A stretch of 64,000 nucleotides of DNA from Mycolicibacterium mucogenicum DSM 44124 (GTDB lineage Bacteria > Actinomycetota > Actinomycetes > Mycobacteriales > Mycobacteriaceae): NCBI RefSeq assembly GCF_005670685.2, contig NZ_CP062008.1, positions 496,001-560,000 of the forward strand, given 5' to 3'. Under the pieces are notes generated by a model. The model had not been told where the DNA came from. It was given only the letters and a program-made list of their open reading frames with translations, and made no database searches. The translations under genes were made by a program, and so were the position numbers. Each line of letters opens with the position of its first letter. The first letter of the stretch is position 1. Below are positions 56,486 to 64,000 of the stretch, piece after piece.

Positions 56486-56866
56486 GTGGCCGGGCGTAAG
56501 GCGCCCGACCCGGCGGCGACGCGCGCGGCGGTGTTGCTGGTGGCCGACTGGCTGCGGGACGAGCAGACCGAGACGCCGCCGCGCGCCGCGATCGCCGAGG
56601 CCGTCCGGCTGACGGCCCGCACGCTGGCGGCCGTCGCACCGGGCGCCAGCGTCGAGGTCCGCGTCCCGCCATTCGTTGCGGTGCAGTGCATTTCGGGCCT
56701 CAGTCACACCCGCGGTAATCCGCCCAACGTGGTGGAGACGGACCCGCGCACCTGGCTGCGGCTGGCCACTGGGCTGTTGTCGCTCGACGACGCGGCGGGC
56801 GCCATCGAGATGTCCGGGTCACGGGCGCGGGAGATCGGCCCGTGGCTGCCACTGGTCGACCTGTAG
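56486..56866 (+). CDS. Sterol-carrier-family protein (Rv0807-like)
   Basis: The 126-aa protein starts at GTG 56486 (MAGRKAPDPAATRAAVLLVADWLRDEQTE). It contains VRVPPFVAVQCISGLSHTRGNPPNVVETDPRTWLRLATGLLSLDDA, a pattern seen in proteins annotated as sterol carrier family with the SCP2-like fold. The part DPRTWLRLATG resembles the SCP2 ligand-tunnel entry. The actual ligand is unknown. It follows purL through palindrome C and ends 3 bp before the convergent membrane protein gene. Confidence 0.78.
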   Translation: MAGRKAPDPAATRAAVLLVADWLRDEQTETPPRAAIAEAVRLTARTLAAVAPGASVEVRVPPFVAVQCISGLSHTRGNPPNVVETDPRTWLRLATGLLSLDDAAGAIEMSGSRAREIGPWLPLVDL

Positions 56867-56869
56867 CGC

Positions 56870-58222
56870 TCACTTGAAGAACGGGTATTCCTGCACCCAG
56901 TGAAAACCCCTGTTGCGCAAGGTGAATTGATCGAGGTCGACCTGATCGAGGGCGATCTGAACCGGGCGGCCGTGCAGCGTGCCGGTCAGTTGCAGCTGCC
57001 GGTCCGACGGCCGTGACACTTTAAGCTCGGCCAGTGCCGCGCCGCCGGGTTCGGACACCGTGATGGTGTCGGACTTGACGGTGGCCGGGGCGTCGACCAG
57101 TTCGCCGTTCATCCGCTGGTACGTCAGCGCGCCGTCCGTCTCGAAAACGACGCGTTGCCAACGGGTTTGATCCGTCGTCAGCGGCGGCACCGGCTTGCCG
57201 TCCACGCTGAACTCCCGGACCGACCAGATGCCGTACAGCTCGGGCTTGGCCTTGCCGCCGCCGTAGGCGTGCCACGCCTGCCAGCTCGCGAAGACGCATC
57301 CGACCAGCACCCAGAGACCCAGCACGGCCTGCGCGGTGGCCGCTCTGCGATTGGCCCGCTCAGAGCTGAACAGCGGGGGTTGGCTGACCGGCTCCGACGG
57401 GCGCTGCAGGACGAACAGGTCCGTCAGCCGGCGCAGCTGCGGGGCGAGCAGCACCAGGCTCATCAACAGCAGATGGCCGGAGAGGATCTTGACCGGCACG
57501 TCGAACGTCATGTTCAACAGGAACACCTGGGCCATGCTGGCCAGCCCGAGCAGCGTCCCCAGCGTCGCGGTGCGGGGCAGGAACATCAGCAATCCGGCCA
57601 GCACCTCGACGGCGCCGAGTGTCATCTCGTACGGATGCGAGCTGCCCACCTGCAACCACAGCACGGAGGCCGGACTGAAGTCGCCGAACGACCGCAGCAG
57701 CGCGGACGGCGGCGGCGACGGCATCTGGGTGGGCACCAGTTTGGCGAACCCGTAGAACAGCATCTGCCCGGCGACGCACAAGCGCACGAATGTCAGGAAC
57801 CACGCCGACAGTCGCGCGTAGTCGGGCCGCTGCCGGTCCAGCAGCGTCCACACCGCGGTCCCGACGGCCGCGACGACCGCCAGGGTGAACACCATCACCC
57901 ACACCACGGTCTGGTCGCCACTGCCCGAGTCTTGGTGCAGCACCGCGTCGACGCCGAACACCTCGCGGCCGATCCACTGCAGCGGCGGGCCCAGCACAGT
58001 CATCTGCCACATCACCGCGAGCTTCGGCAGGAACTCGCCCACGATCCCGAAGAAGGCAAAAGTGATCTGCGCGAACAACACACAGAACAGGCCGAAGTAC
58101 AGAAAGCAGAATCTGAATGCGATCTTCGTCACGCTCGACCATGGCCGGGTCGCGTCGGCGGTGACGGGATCGAGGACGGGAGTATCAGGACTCTCTGATA
58201 ATTGACTGGCCACGAAACCCAT
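56870..58222 (-). CDS. DoxX-like integral membrane protein with C-terminal extracytoplasmic domain
   Basis: The 450-aa protein starts at ATG 58222 (MGFVASQLSESPDTPVLDP). It has about six TM helices: FRFCFLYFGLFCVLFAQITF, VVWVMVFTLAVVAAVGTAVW, FLTFVRLCVAGQMLFYGFAK, GAVEVLAGLLMFLP, LLGLASMAQVFLLNMTF and LLLMSLVLLAPQL, a DoxX/SURF4-like pattern with FYGFAKLVPTQMP. A last TM helix (AVLGLWVLVGCVFASW) precedes a beta-rich domain of about 120 residues with YGIWSVREFSVDGKPVPPL. Function unknown. It is divergent from purF (210 bp between). The frame is open further upstream, antisense to purF, which is chance. Confidence 0.82.
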   Translation of the reverse strand: MGFVASQLSESPDTPVLDPVTADATRPWSSVTKIAFRFCFLYFGLFCVLFAQITFAFFGIVGEFLPKLAVMWQMTVLGPPLQWIGREVFGVDAVLHQDSGSGDQTVVWVMVFTLAVVAAVGTAVWTLLDRQRPDYARLSAWFLTFVRLCVAGQMLFYGFAKLVPTQMPSPPPSALLRSFGDFSPASVLWLQVGSSHPYEMTLGAVEVLAGLLMFLPRTATLGTLLGLASMAQVFLLNMTFDVPVKILSGHLLLMSLVLLAPQLRRLTDLFVLQRPSEPVSQPPLFSSERANRRAATAQAVLGLWVLVGCVFASWQAWHAYGGGKAKPELYGIWSVREFSVDGKPVPPLTTDQTRWQRVVFETDGALTYQRMNGELVDAPATVKSDTITVSEPGGAALAELKVSRPSDRQLQLTGTLHGRPVQIALDQVDLDQFTLRNRGFHWVQEYPFFK

Positions 58223-58432
58223 ATAAACAGCCGGACTGAAGTGGGCTGATGAGACGGTGTGAGGCCGTGCGCGAAGTCGTCCGCGGCGCGGGAGTCGAGC
58301 CCGAAACAGGCCCGACGCGTGCGCCTCCGGTGGGCGACGCGCCGACAGGCAGAAGATTCGATTCCGTTTCCCGCCCGGCTGGACCGTAGACTCATTCCTG
58401 TCACCAACCGCCTCCCCGGGAGCAGCCCTATC

Positions 58433-59962
58433 GTGACCGAACAGACCGAGAACGAGCCACGCGAGGAATGCGGCGTATTCGGGGTCTGGGCCCCTGGCGA
58501 GGACGTGGCAAAGCTCACGTACTACGGCCTTTATGCGCTGCAGCACAGAGGGCAGGAAGCGGCAGGCATCGCCGTTGCCGACGGATCTCAAATCCTGGTG
58601 TTCAAGGACCTCGGCCTGGTCAGTCAGGTGTTCGACGAGCAGACCCTGGCCGCCATGCACGGCCACGTCGCCGTCGGGCACTGCCGCTACTCGACCACCG
58701 GCTCCACGACGTGGGAGAACGCGCAGCCGGTGTTCCGCAACACCGCCGCCGGCACCGGCGTCGCACTCGGCCACAACGGCAACCTGGTCAACACCGCCGA
58801 ACTGGCGGCCCGGGCCCGCGAAGACGGCCTGATCAACGCGCGTGGCCATGTCGCCGCCACCACCGACTCCGACATCCTGGGCGCCCTGCTGGCGCACGGC
58901 GCCGCCGACTCGAGCCTGGAACAGTCCGCGCTGGAACTGCTGCCGCAGGTTCGCGGCGCGTTCTGCCTGACCTTCATGGACGAGAACACCCTCTACGCCG
59001 CGCGTGACCCGCACGGCGTCCGTCCGCTGTCCCTGGGCCGGCTGGACCGCGGCTGGGTCGTCGCCTCCGAGACCGCCGCACTGGACATCGTCGGCGCCTC
59101 GTTCGTCCGCGACATCGAGCCCGGTGAGCTGCTGGCCATCGACGCCGACGGTGTGCGCTCCACCCGGTTCGCCAACCCCGAGCCCAAGAGCTGCGTCTTC
59201 GAATACGTCTACCTGGCCCGTCCGGACAGCACCATCGCCGGCCGTTCGGTCCACGCCGCGCGCGTCGACATCGGCCGCCGGCTGGCCCAGGAGAAGCCCG
59301 TCGACGCCGACCTGGTCATCGGGGTGCCCGAATCGGGCGTGCCCGCGGCCGTCGGCTACGCGCAGGGCTCGGGTATCCCGTTCGGTCAGGGCCTCATGAA
59401 GAACGCCTACGTCGGGCGCACCTTCATCCAGCCGTCGCAGACCATCCGTCAGCTCGGCATCCGGCTCAAGCTCAACCCGCTGAAGGAAGTCATCCGCGGC
59501 AAGCGGCTGATCGTCGTCGACGACTCGATCGTCCGCGGCAACACCCAGCGCGCCCTGGTCCGCATGCTGCGGGAGGCCGGCGCCGTCGAGGTGCACGTGC
59601 GCATCGCGTCGCCGCCGGTGAAGTGGCCGTGTTTCTACGGCATCGACTTCGCCACCCCCGCCGAGCTGATCGCCAACGCCAAGAGCACCGAGGCCAGCGA
59701 GGACGAGATGCTGGAGGCGGTCCGGCACGCGATCGGCGCCGACTCGCTCGGCTACATCAGCCGGCAGGGCATGATCGCCGCCACCGAACAGCCCGCTTCC
59801 CGACTGTGCGCGGCCTGCTTCGACGGCAACTACCCGATCGAACTGCCAGGTGAAGCTGCCCTCGGCAAGAACGTCGTCGAGCACATGCTGGCGTCGGCGG
59901 CCCGCACCGGCCTGCCGCTGACCGCCGACAACGACAACGCCTCAGCCCTGCGCCGCCCCTGA
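58433..59962 (+). CDS. purF: Amidophosphoribosyltransferase PurF
   Basis: The first enzyme of purine synthesis, 509 aa as read from GTG 58433. The N-terminal glutaminase has the nucleophile cysteine in REECGVFGVWAP; maturation in this family removes residues before this Cys. HRGQEAAGIAVADG and GHCRYSTTGS are typical. The phosphoribosyltransferase domain has the PRPP-binding motif LIVVDDSIVRGNTQRALVRML. Cysteines near the C-terminus (WPCFYGID and LCAACFDGNYPIELPG) suggest an FeS cluster as in Bacillus PurF. Starts upstream of 58433 are possible, to give a longer propeptide. Confidence 0.95.
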   Translation: MTEQTENEPREECGVFGVWAPGEDVAKLTYYGLYALQHRGQEAAGIAVADGSQILVFKDLGLVSQVFDEQTLAAMHGHVAVGHCRYSTTGSTTWENAQPVFRNTAAGTGVALGHNGNLVNTAELAARAREDGLINARGHVAATTDSDILGALLAHGAADSSLEQSALELLPQVRGAFCLTFMDENTLYAARDPHGVRPLSLGRLDRGWVVASETAALDIVGASFVRDIEPGELLAIDADGVRSTRFANPEPKSCVFEYVYLARPDSTIAGRSVHAARVDIGRRLAQEKPVDADLVIGVPESGVPAAVGYAQGSGIPFGQGLMKNAYVGRTFIQPSQTIRQLGIRLKLNPLKEVIRGKRLIVVDDSIVRGNTQRALVRMLREAGAVEVHVRIASPPVKWPCFYGIDFATPAELIANAKSTEASEDEMLEAVRHAIGADSLGYISRQGMIAATEQPASRLCAACFDGNYPIELPGEAALGKNVVEHMLASAARTGLPLTADNDNASALRRP

Positions 59963-60025
59963 CCCGGCCGCCCTGGGTGGGCGCGACGTGCATCCGCGAG
60001 GGTGCGACCGGTAGCCTTGGGGCCG

Positions 60026-61108
60026 ATGACTAGCCAGGATGAGCGAGCTGAATCGATTGGCGCCTCCTACGCTTCGGCGGGGGTTGACATCGAGGCAGGC
60101 GATCGCGCCGTCGAATTGTTCAAGCCCCACGCCAAGAAGGCCACCCGCCCCGAGGTACGAGGCGGCCTCGGAGGTTTTGCCGGGCTGTTCGGCCTGAAAG
60201 CCGGGTACCGCGAGCCACTGCTGGCTTCGTCGACCGACGGTGTGGGCACCAAACTCGCGGTGGCGCAGGCCATGGACAAGCACGACACCGTCGGCATCGA
60301 CCTCGTCGCGATGGTCGTGGACGACCTCGTGGTGTGTGGCGCCGAGCCGCTGTTCCTACAGGACTACATCGCCGTGGGCCGCACCGTGCCCGAGCGGGTG
60401 GCCGAGATCGTCTCGGGCATCGCCGAAGGCTGTGTGCAGGCAGGCTGTGCGCTGCTGGGCGGTGAGACCGCCGAGCACCCGGGCCTGATGGAGCCCGACC
60501 ACTACGACATCTCCGCGACAGGCGTCGGCGTCGTCGAGGCCGACGACCTGCTGGGCCCCGAGAACGTCCGCCCCGGCGACGTGATCATCGCCATGGCTGC
60601 CACCGGCCTGCACTCCAACGGCTACTCGCTGGCCCGCAAGGTGCTGCTCGAGATCGACCGCATGAGCCTGTCGGGCCACGTCGAGGAGTTCGGCCGCACG
60701 CTCGGTGAAGAACTGCTGGAGCCGACGCGCATCTACGCCAAGGACTGCCTGGCGCTGGCCGCCGAGACCCAGGTTCGTACCTTCTGCCACGTCACCGGTG
60801 GTGGGCTGGCCGGAAACCTGGAACGCGTCATTCCGCACGGCCTGACCGCCGAGATGGACCGCGGTACCTGGACGCCGGCACCGGTGTTCCAAATGATCGC
60901 CCAGCGCGGCCGCGTGGAGCGTGCCGAAATGGAGAAGACGTTCAATATGGGTGTCGGCATGGTCGCCGTCGTCGCGCCGGAGGACACCGACCGCGCGCTG
61001 GCGATTCTGACGGCCCGGCACCTGGACTGCTGGACTCTGGGCACCGTCAACAAGGGTGGCAAGAGCAGCGTTCGCGCCGAGTTGGTGGGCCAGCACCCGC
61101 GCTTCTGA
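60026..61108 (+). CDS. purM: AIR synthetase PurM
   Basis: This 360-aa enzyme converts FGAM and ATP into AIR. The N-terminus after ATG 60026 is MTSQDERAESIGASYASAGVDIEAGDRAVELFKPHAKKATRPEV. ATP-binding features include GGFAGLFGLKAGYREPLLASSTDGVGTKLAVAQAMDKHDTVGIDLVAM, LLGGETAEHPGLMEPDHYDISATGVGVVE and THVTGGGLAGNLERVIP-like sequence. The frame is open 24 bp further upstream to 60002, but the family start fits 60026. It is followed by a hairpin at 61136-61156. Confidence 0.96.
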   Translation: MTSQDERAESIGASYASAGVDIEAGDRAVELFKPHAKKATRPEVRGGLGGFAGLFGLKAGYREPLLASSTDGVGTKLAVAQAMDKHDTVGIDLVAMVVDDLVVCGAEPLFLQDYIAVGRTVPERVAEIVSGIAEGCVQAGCALLGGETAEHPGLMEPDHYDISATGVGVVEADDLLGPENVRPGDVIIAMAATGLHSNGYSLARKVLLEIDRMSLSGHVEEFGRTLGEELLEPTRIYAKDCLALAAETQVRTFCHVTGGGLAGNLERVIPHGLTAEMDRGTWTPAPVFQMIAQRGRVERAEMEKTFNMGVGMVAVVAPEDTDRALAILTARHLDCWTLGTVNKGGKSSVRAELVGQHPRF

Positions 61109-61135
61109 CCTCAGGTCGTGCGCGGGGCTGGGCCG

Positions 61136-61156
61136 GCGGCCCTGGATCAGGGCCGC
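61136..61156. terminator. Stem-loop between purM and DUF3073 gene
   Basis: GCGGCCCT-GGATC-AGGGCCGC is a perfect 8-bp stem with a 5-nt loop between two convergent genes (stops at 61108 and 61166). It can work for both directions. Confidence 0.7.
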
Positions 61157-61165
61157 TCGTGGGGT

Positions 61166-61381
61166 CTAGTGACGCCAGTCGTCTTCGGGCACGGCCCAGC
61201 GACCGGCAGGCTCGTCGTCCGAGTCGTCGTCGCCCAGGTCGTCATCGAAGGCACTTGTGCTGTAACCAACGGAGTCGTTCGAGAGCTCTCGTTGCAGCCG
61301 ACCGAAATCGGTCTGCGGTGAGCTGTACTTAAGGTCTCGAGCAACCTTGGTCTGCTTCGCCTTTGCTCGGCCGCGGCCCAT
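61166..61381 (-). CDS. DUF3073 protein (Rv0810c-like)
   Basis: The 71-aa protein MGRGRAKAKQTKVARDLKYS...FGRLQRELSND is highly conserved in actinobacteria as DUF3073. A basic N-terminus is followed by an acidic tail (FDDDLGDDDSDDEPAGRWAVPEDDW). Small charged proteins like this may bind nucleic acid or protein partners, but the function is not established. The ATG 61381 lies in sequence GGCCCATGGG with a GGGGGTCC upstream. Confidence 0.9.
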   Translation of the reverse strand: MGRGRAKAKQTKVARDLKYSSPQTDFGRLQRELSNDSVGYSTSAFDDDLGDDDSDDEPAGRWAVPEDDWRH

Positions 61382-61536
61382 GGGGGACCCCCTCGCGCAA
61401 TAACGGAGCGGCCCGATGTGCAGGCGGCTCCGATCTGAGTGTGTTTATTGTCCTGCCGCTAGCTTACCGTGCCCGGCGGTCTCATGCTGGCAGGCCACCC
61501 TCACCGGGCGTCTGGAGGGCGAATTGGCCGAATCGG

Positions 61537-62645
61537 TCAGTCCTGGCCGAACAGGATGACCTGACGGATGGCCTGGCCGTCGGCCAGCCGATCCATCGCC
61601 TCGTTGATCTGATCGAGCCGAATCCGCGCGGAAATGAGCTTCTCCACCGGCAGCTTCCCCTCCCGCCACAGCTGTGCGTACCGGGGGATGTCGCGGGCCG
61701 GTATCGACGAGCCCAGATAACTGCCGACGACCGTCCTGGCCTCGGCGGTGACCGTCAGCGGCGAGATGGCGGCCAGCGCCGCCGCGGCCGGCAGGCCGAC
61801 CGTGATGGTGCTGCCGCCCGGCTGCGTCGCGCCGAAGGCCGTCTCGAACGCGCGGGGATGCCCGGCGCACTCGATGACGTGACGGGCCTTGATGCCGAGT
61901 TCAGCGACCTGAGCTGCGGTGTAGGTCTCGGTCGCGCCCAGCGCGGCGGCCTGGCCGAGCTTGTCCTCGGCGGTGTCGGCCGCGATGACCCGCTCGACCT
62001 GCAACGCCCGCGCGGTGATGACGGCGGCCATTCCGACGCCGCCGAGCCCGACGACCAGCACGCTGTCGGTCGGCGCGGGCTTGGCGACGTTGAGGACGGC
62101 GCCACCCCCGGTGAGTACCGCGCAGCCGAGCATCGCGGCGACGTCGGGCGGGATATCCGACCCGACGGGCACGACGGAGGCCCGGTCGACGACGGCGTGG
62201 GTGGCGAAACCGGACACGCCGAGATGGTGATGCACCGGCCGGCCGGCCGCGCTCAGGCGGCGGCCGGCCAGCAGGGTGCCCGCGGCGTTCGCCGCCGACC
62301 CGGTCGGGCACGGCAGACGGCCGCCTTCGGCGCAGTCGGGGCACTCGCCGCAGCGGGGAGGAACGACATCACGACGCGCTGCCCGGGACGGATGTCGCCG
62401 ACGGCGGCACCGACGCCGACGACGACACCGGCGGCCTCGTGCCCCAGCAGCATCGGCAACGGGCGGGGCCGGTTGCCGTCGACGACGCTGAGGTCCGAGT
62501 GGCACACGCCGGCCGCCTCTATCCAGACCAGCAGCTCGGTCGGGCCGGGATCCGCCAGCTCCAGCTCGCCGACGGTGATCGGCCGCGACCGCGCGTACGG
62601 CCGGGTCCGCCCGGACTCCTCGAGGACCGCCCCGGTGATCTTCAT
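61537..62645 (-). pseudogene. Zinc alcohol dehydrogenase, interrupted by a one-base frameshift
   Basis: Read from ATG 62645 (MKITGAVLEESGRTRPYARSRPITVGELEL) the protein keeps the catalytic zinc motif GVCHSDLS and LGHEAAGVVVGVG, then GQRVVMSFLP. At that point the frame shifts. The next frame continues with RCGECPDCAEGGRLPC (structural zinc cysteines), LVVGLGGVGMAAVITARAL (cofactor site) and ends with ADGQAIRQVILFGQD at 61537. One extra C in the CCCC run at 62355-62358 (minus-strand sense) would restore a full 369-aa enzyme. So it is either a true frameshift or a sequencing error in a homopolymer. It overlaps the aminotransferase stop by 4 bp, the last gene of the three-gene set. Confidence 0.8.
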
Positions 62646-63859
62646 CGCCGGGCCAATGCCGCGAAGGCGTCGTCGGTGCGGTCGAGCGCGTCGTCGATGT
62701 CCGCGGTCGTGTGGGCCGCGCTGAGGAACCAGTTGTGGTACGGGTGCAGGTAGACGCCACGGGCGCCGGCCTCGTCGCACCACAGTCGGGTCTGGCTGAA
62801 GTCGTCGTCACCGGCGAACCGCAGCAGCGGCATCTGCACCGGCCCCGTCTGCACGACCTCGAACCCGTGCGCGCGGGCCTGGGCGGCGAGCCCGTCGCGC
62901 AGGCGTTGGCCGGAGTCGAACATGCGCTGCATCGCGTCGGTGTCGCGCAGTTCCCGGATGGTCGCCAGCGCGGCCGCCATCGACACCGCGGAGTACCAGA
63001 AGGATCCCGTGGCGTAGATGCTGCCGGCCGCTTCTCTCAACGTGTCGGTGCCCGTAACCGCAGCCAGCGCATAGCCGTTGGCGATGGCCTTGGACCACGC
63101 CGACAGGTCGGGGCGCACGCCCAGCGGTTCCCAACTACCCGCAAGATCCAGCCGGAAGCCGCAACGGACGTCGTCGAGGATCAGCGCGGCGCCGGCGCGG
63201 TCGCACAGCTCGCGTAACCCCTTGGCGAACAACGGATCGGCCAGCTCCTGATCGCGGAACACGTCGTGCCGGAACGGGCAGACGATGACGGCGGCCAGAT
63301 CGTCGCCGGCGCGGTCGACGGCGGCGCGCAGGGAATCGAGGTCGTTGTACTCGAAGTAGTCGAGATGCGCCCGATCCTCCCGGGTCACCCCCGCCGTCAC
63401 GGGGGTGCACCACGGCACCGCACCGTGATACGCGCCGTGGGCGATGAGCACCTTGCGCCGCCCGGTCGCCGCGCGCGCGATCGTCACGCACGCGGTGGTG
63501 GCGTCGGTGCCGTTCTTGGCGAGCATCGCCCAGTCGGCGTGGGCGACGGTGTCGACGAGCAGTTCGGCGAGTTCCACCATCACCGGAGCGGCGCCGTTGA
63601 GGCAGTCACCCTTGGCGATCTGTTCCGAAACTGCTTGCTGCACAGCAGGATTGCGATGACCCAGGACAACTGGGCCCCAGCCGCACATGAAATCCAGATA
63701 TGTGTTGCCGTCGGTGTCGGTTATGCGGCAGCCGTCGCCCGAGGCCATGTACTGCGGCAGCGTGGCCGAGAACGACCGCGCGTTCATGTGCCCGTACATG
63801 CCGCCGGGAACGACGAGCCGGGCCCGTTTGGTCAGGGCGGTGTCGTTGTGGTCGATCAT
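62642..63859 (-). CDS. Class III aminotransferase (GSA-aminomutase-like)
   Basis: This 405-aa fold-type I PLP enzyme begins MIDHNDTALTKRARLVVPGGMYGHMNARSF. It has FMCGWGPVVLGHRNP, KNGTDATTACVTIARAATGRRKVL (phosphate-binding region), LILDDVRCGFRLDLAG (Asp of the PLP pocket) and the lysine motif SAWSKAIANGYALAAVTG. This resembles glutamate-1-semialdehyde 2,1-aminomutase and its secondary-metabolism relatives rather than the housekeeping hemL. Start and end overlap both neighbours by 4 bp, so three genes are coupled: DXS-like, aminotransferase, alcohol dehydrogenase. Confidence 0.9.
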   Translation of the reverse strand: MIDHNDTALTKRARLVVPGGMYGHMNARSFSATLPQYMASGDGCRITDTDGNTYLDFMCGWGPVVLGHRNPAVQQAVSEQIAKGDCLNGAAPVMVELAELLVDTVAHADWAMLAKNGTDATTACVTIARAATGRRKVLIAHGAYHGAVPWCTPVTAGVTREDRAHLDYFEYNDLDSLRAAVDRAGDDLAAVIVCPFRHDVFRDQELADPLFAKGLRELCDRAGAALILDDVRCGFRLDLAGSWEPLGVRPDLSAWSKAIANGYALAAVTGTDTLREAAGSIYATGSFWYSAVSMAAALATIRELRDTDAMQRMFDSGQRLRDGLAAQARAHGFEVVQTGPVQMPLLRFAGDDDFSQTRLWCDEAGARGVYLHPYHNWFLSAAHTTADIDDALDRTDDAFAALARR

Positions 63860-64000
63860 CGCAACAGCTCCCGGGCCACCGCCGCGACACCGGGCGCGTC
63901 CAGCCGGTACTTGGCGTACAGCGCCGCCGGGGGACCGACGGGGATGTATTCGTCGGGCACACCGTGTTTGGCGAACCGCACGGCGGGCGCGCCGTTCAGG
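63856..64000 (-). CDS. Transketolase/DXS-like protein, C-terminus only
   Basis: The last 47 residues before a TGA at 63856 are visible: LNGAPAVRFAKHGVPDEYI, then PVGPPAALYAKYRLDAPGVA, AVARELLR. FAKHGVPDEYIPVG matches the C-terminal domain of 1-deoxy-D-xylulose-5-phosphate synthase and related thiamine diphosphate enzymes. The rest lies beyond the window end. It precedes the aminotransferase with an ATGA overlap. Confidence 0.65.
   Translation of the reverse strand, partial: LNGAPAVRFAKHGVPDEYIPVGPPAALYAKYRLDAPGVAAVARELLR

Noticed and set aside
56870..59884. A 1004-codon minus-strand open frame
   Set aside because: Only the part up to 58222 codes for the membrane protein; the rest is antisense to purF and has no family features.

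Overview
The window looks like a chromosomal segment of a mycobacterium, most likely a rapid grower of the Mycolicibacterium type. It is very G+C-rich with densely packed genes. From about 4.5 kb to 61.4 kb its gene order follows the phoP-to-Rv0810c stretch of the Mycobacterium tuberculosis chromosome, as I know that region: phoPR, HIT protein, Rv0760c-adhB-Rv0762c-ferredoxin-cyp51-SDR-cyp123-tetR, aldA-Rv0769-Rv0770-Rv0771, purD, Rv0774c, Rv0775, purB, cyp126, Rv0779c, purC, ptrB, Rv0784-Rv0786c, purS-purQ, encapsulin-DyP, pepC, Rv0801, purL, Rv0807, purF, purM and Rv0810c. Family names rest on recognisable protein motifs; no database search was possible.

Layout. 1-4.4 kb, minus strand: the start of a secreted low-complexity protein, a hypothetical gene, a ThrE-type exporter, an HNH nuclease, tRNA-Thr(TGT), and a protein made of about 29 ten-residue repeats. 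4.5-6.8 kb: phoP-phoR behind a PhoP-box direct repeat. 6.8-16.9 kb: two divergent operons around a 460-bp A+T-richer region with KstR-type palindromes. The left arm is a hotdog thioesterase, SDR, P450, enoyl-CoA hydratase and HIT protein. The right arm is a thiolase, MmpL transporter and two SDR-type genes. This looks like a lipid or steroid-related accessory block inserted into the conserved order. 16.9-23.5 kb: the cyp51 operon, led by a TetR gene whose likely operator occurs twice in the divergent promoter. 23.7-28.5 kb: an oxidation operon (aldehyde dehydrogenase, SDR, HIBADH-like, CMD, unrecognised 408-aa protein).

29-61 kb: eight purine biosynthesis genes (purD, B, C, S, Q, L, F, M), all on the plus strand. 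Between them sit a secreted esterase, TetR genes, cyp126, oligopeptidase B, a KstD-like flavoprotein, encapsulin with its DyP peroxidase cargo, aminopeptidase, and DoxX-like membrane proteins. A mycolic-acid modification island (three CmaA/MmaA-type methyltransferases, a geranylgeranyl-reductase-type flavoprotein and a fasciclin lipoprotein) is inserted between cyp126 and the Rv0779c homologue. 61.5-64 kb, minus strand: a coupled set of DXS/transketolase-like protein (C-terminus only), class III aminotransferase and zinc alcohol dehydrogenase, the last broken by a one-base frameshift.

Repeats are a notable layer. There is a 20-bp dispersed sequence at gene starts (four copies), a 49-bp palindrome at gene ends that supplies stop codons (three copies), a 193-bp element with 18-bp inverted ends and a 66-bp internal period, and a nested repeat cluster downstream of purQ. 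No insertion sequence, integrase, CRISPR array or rRNA was seen.
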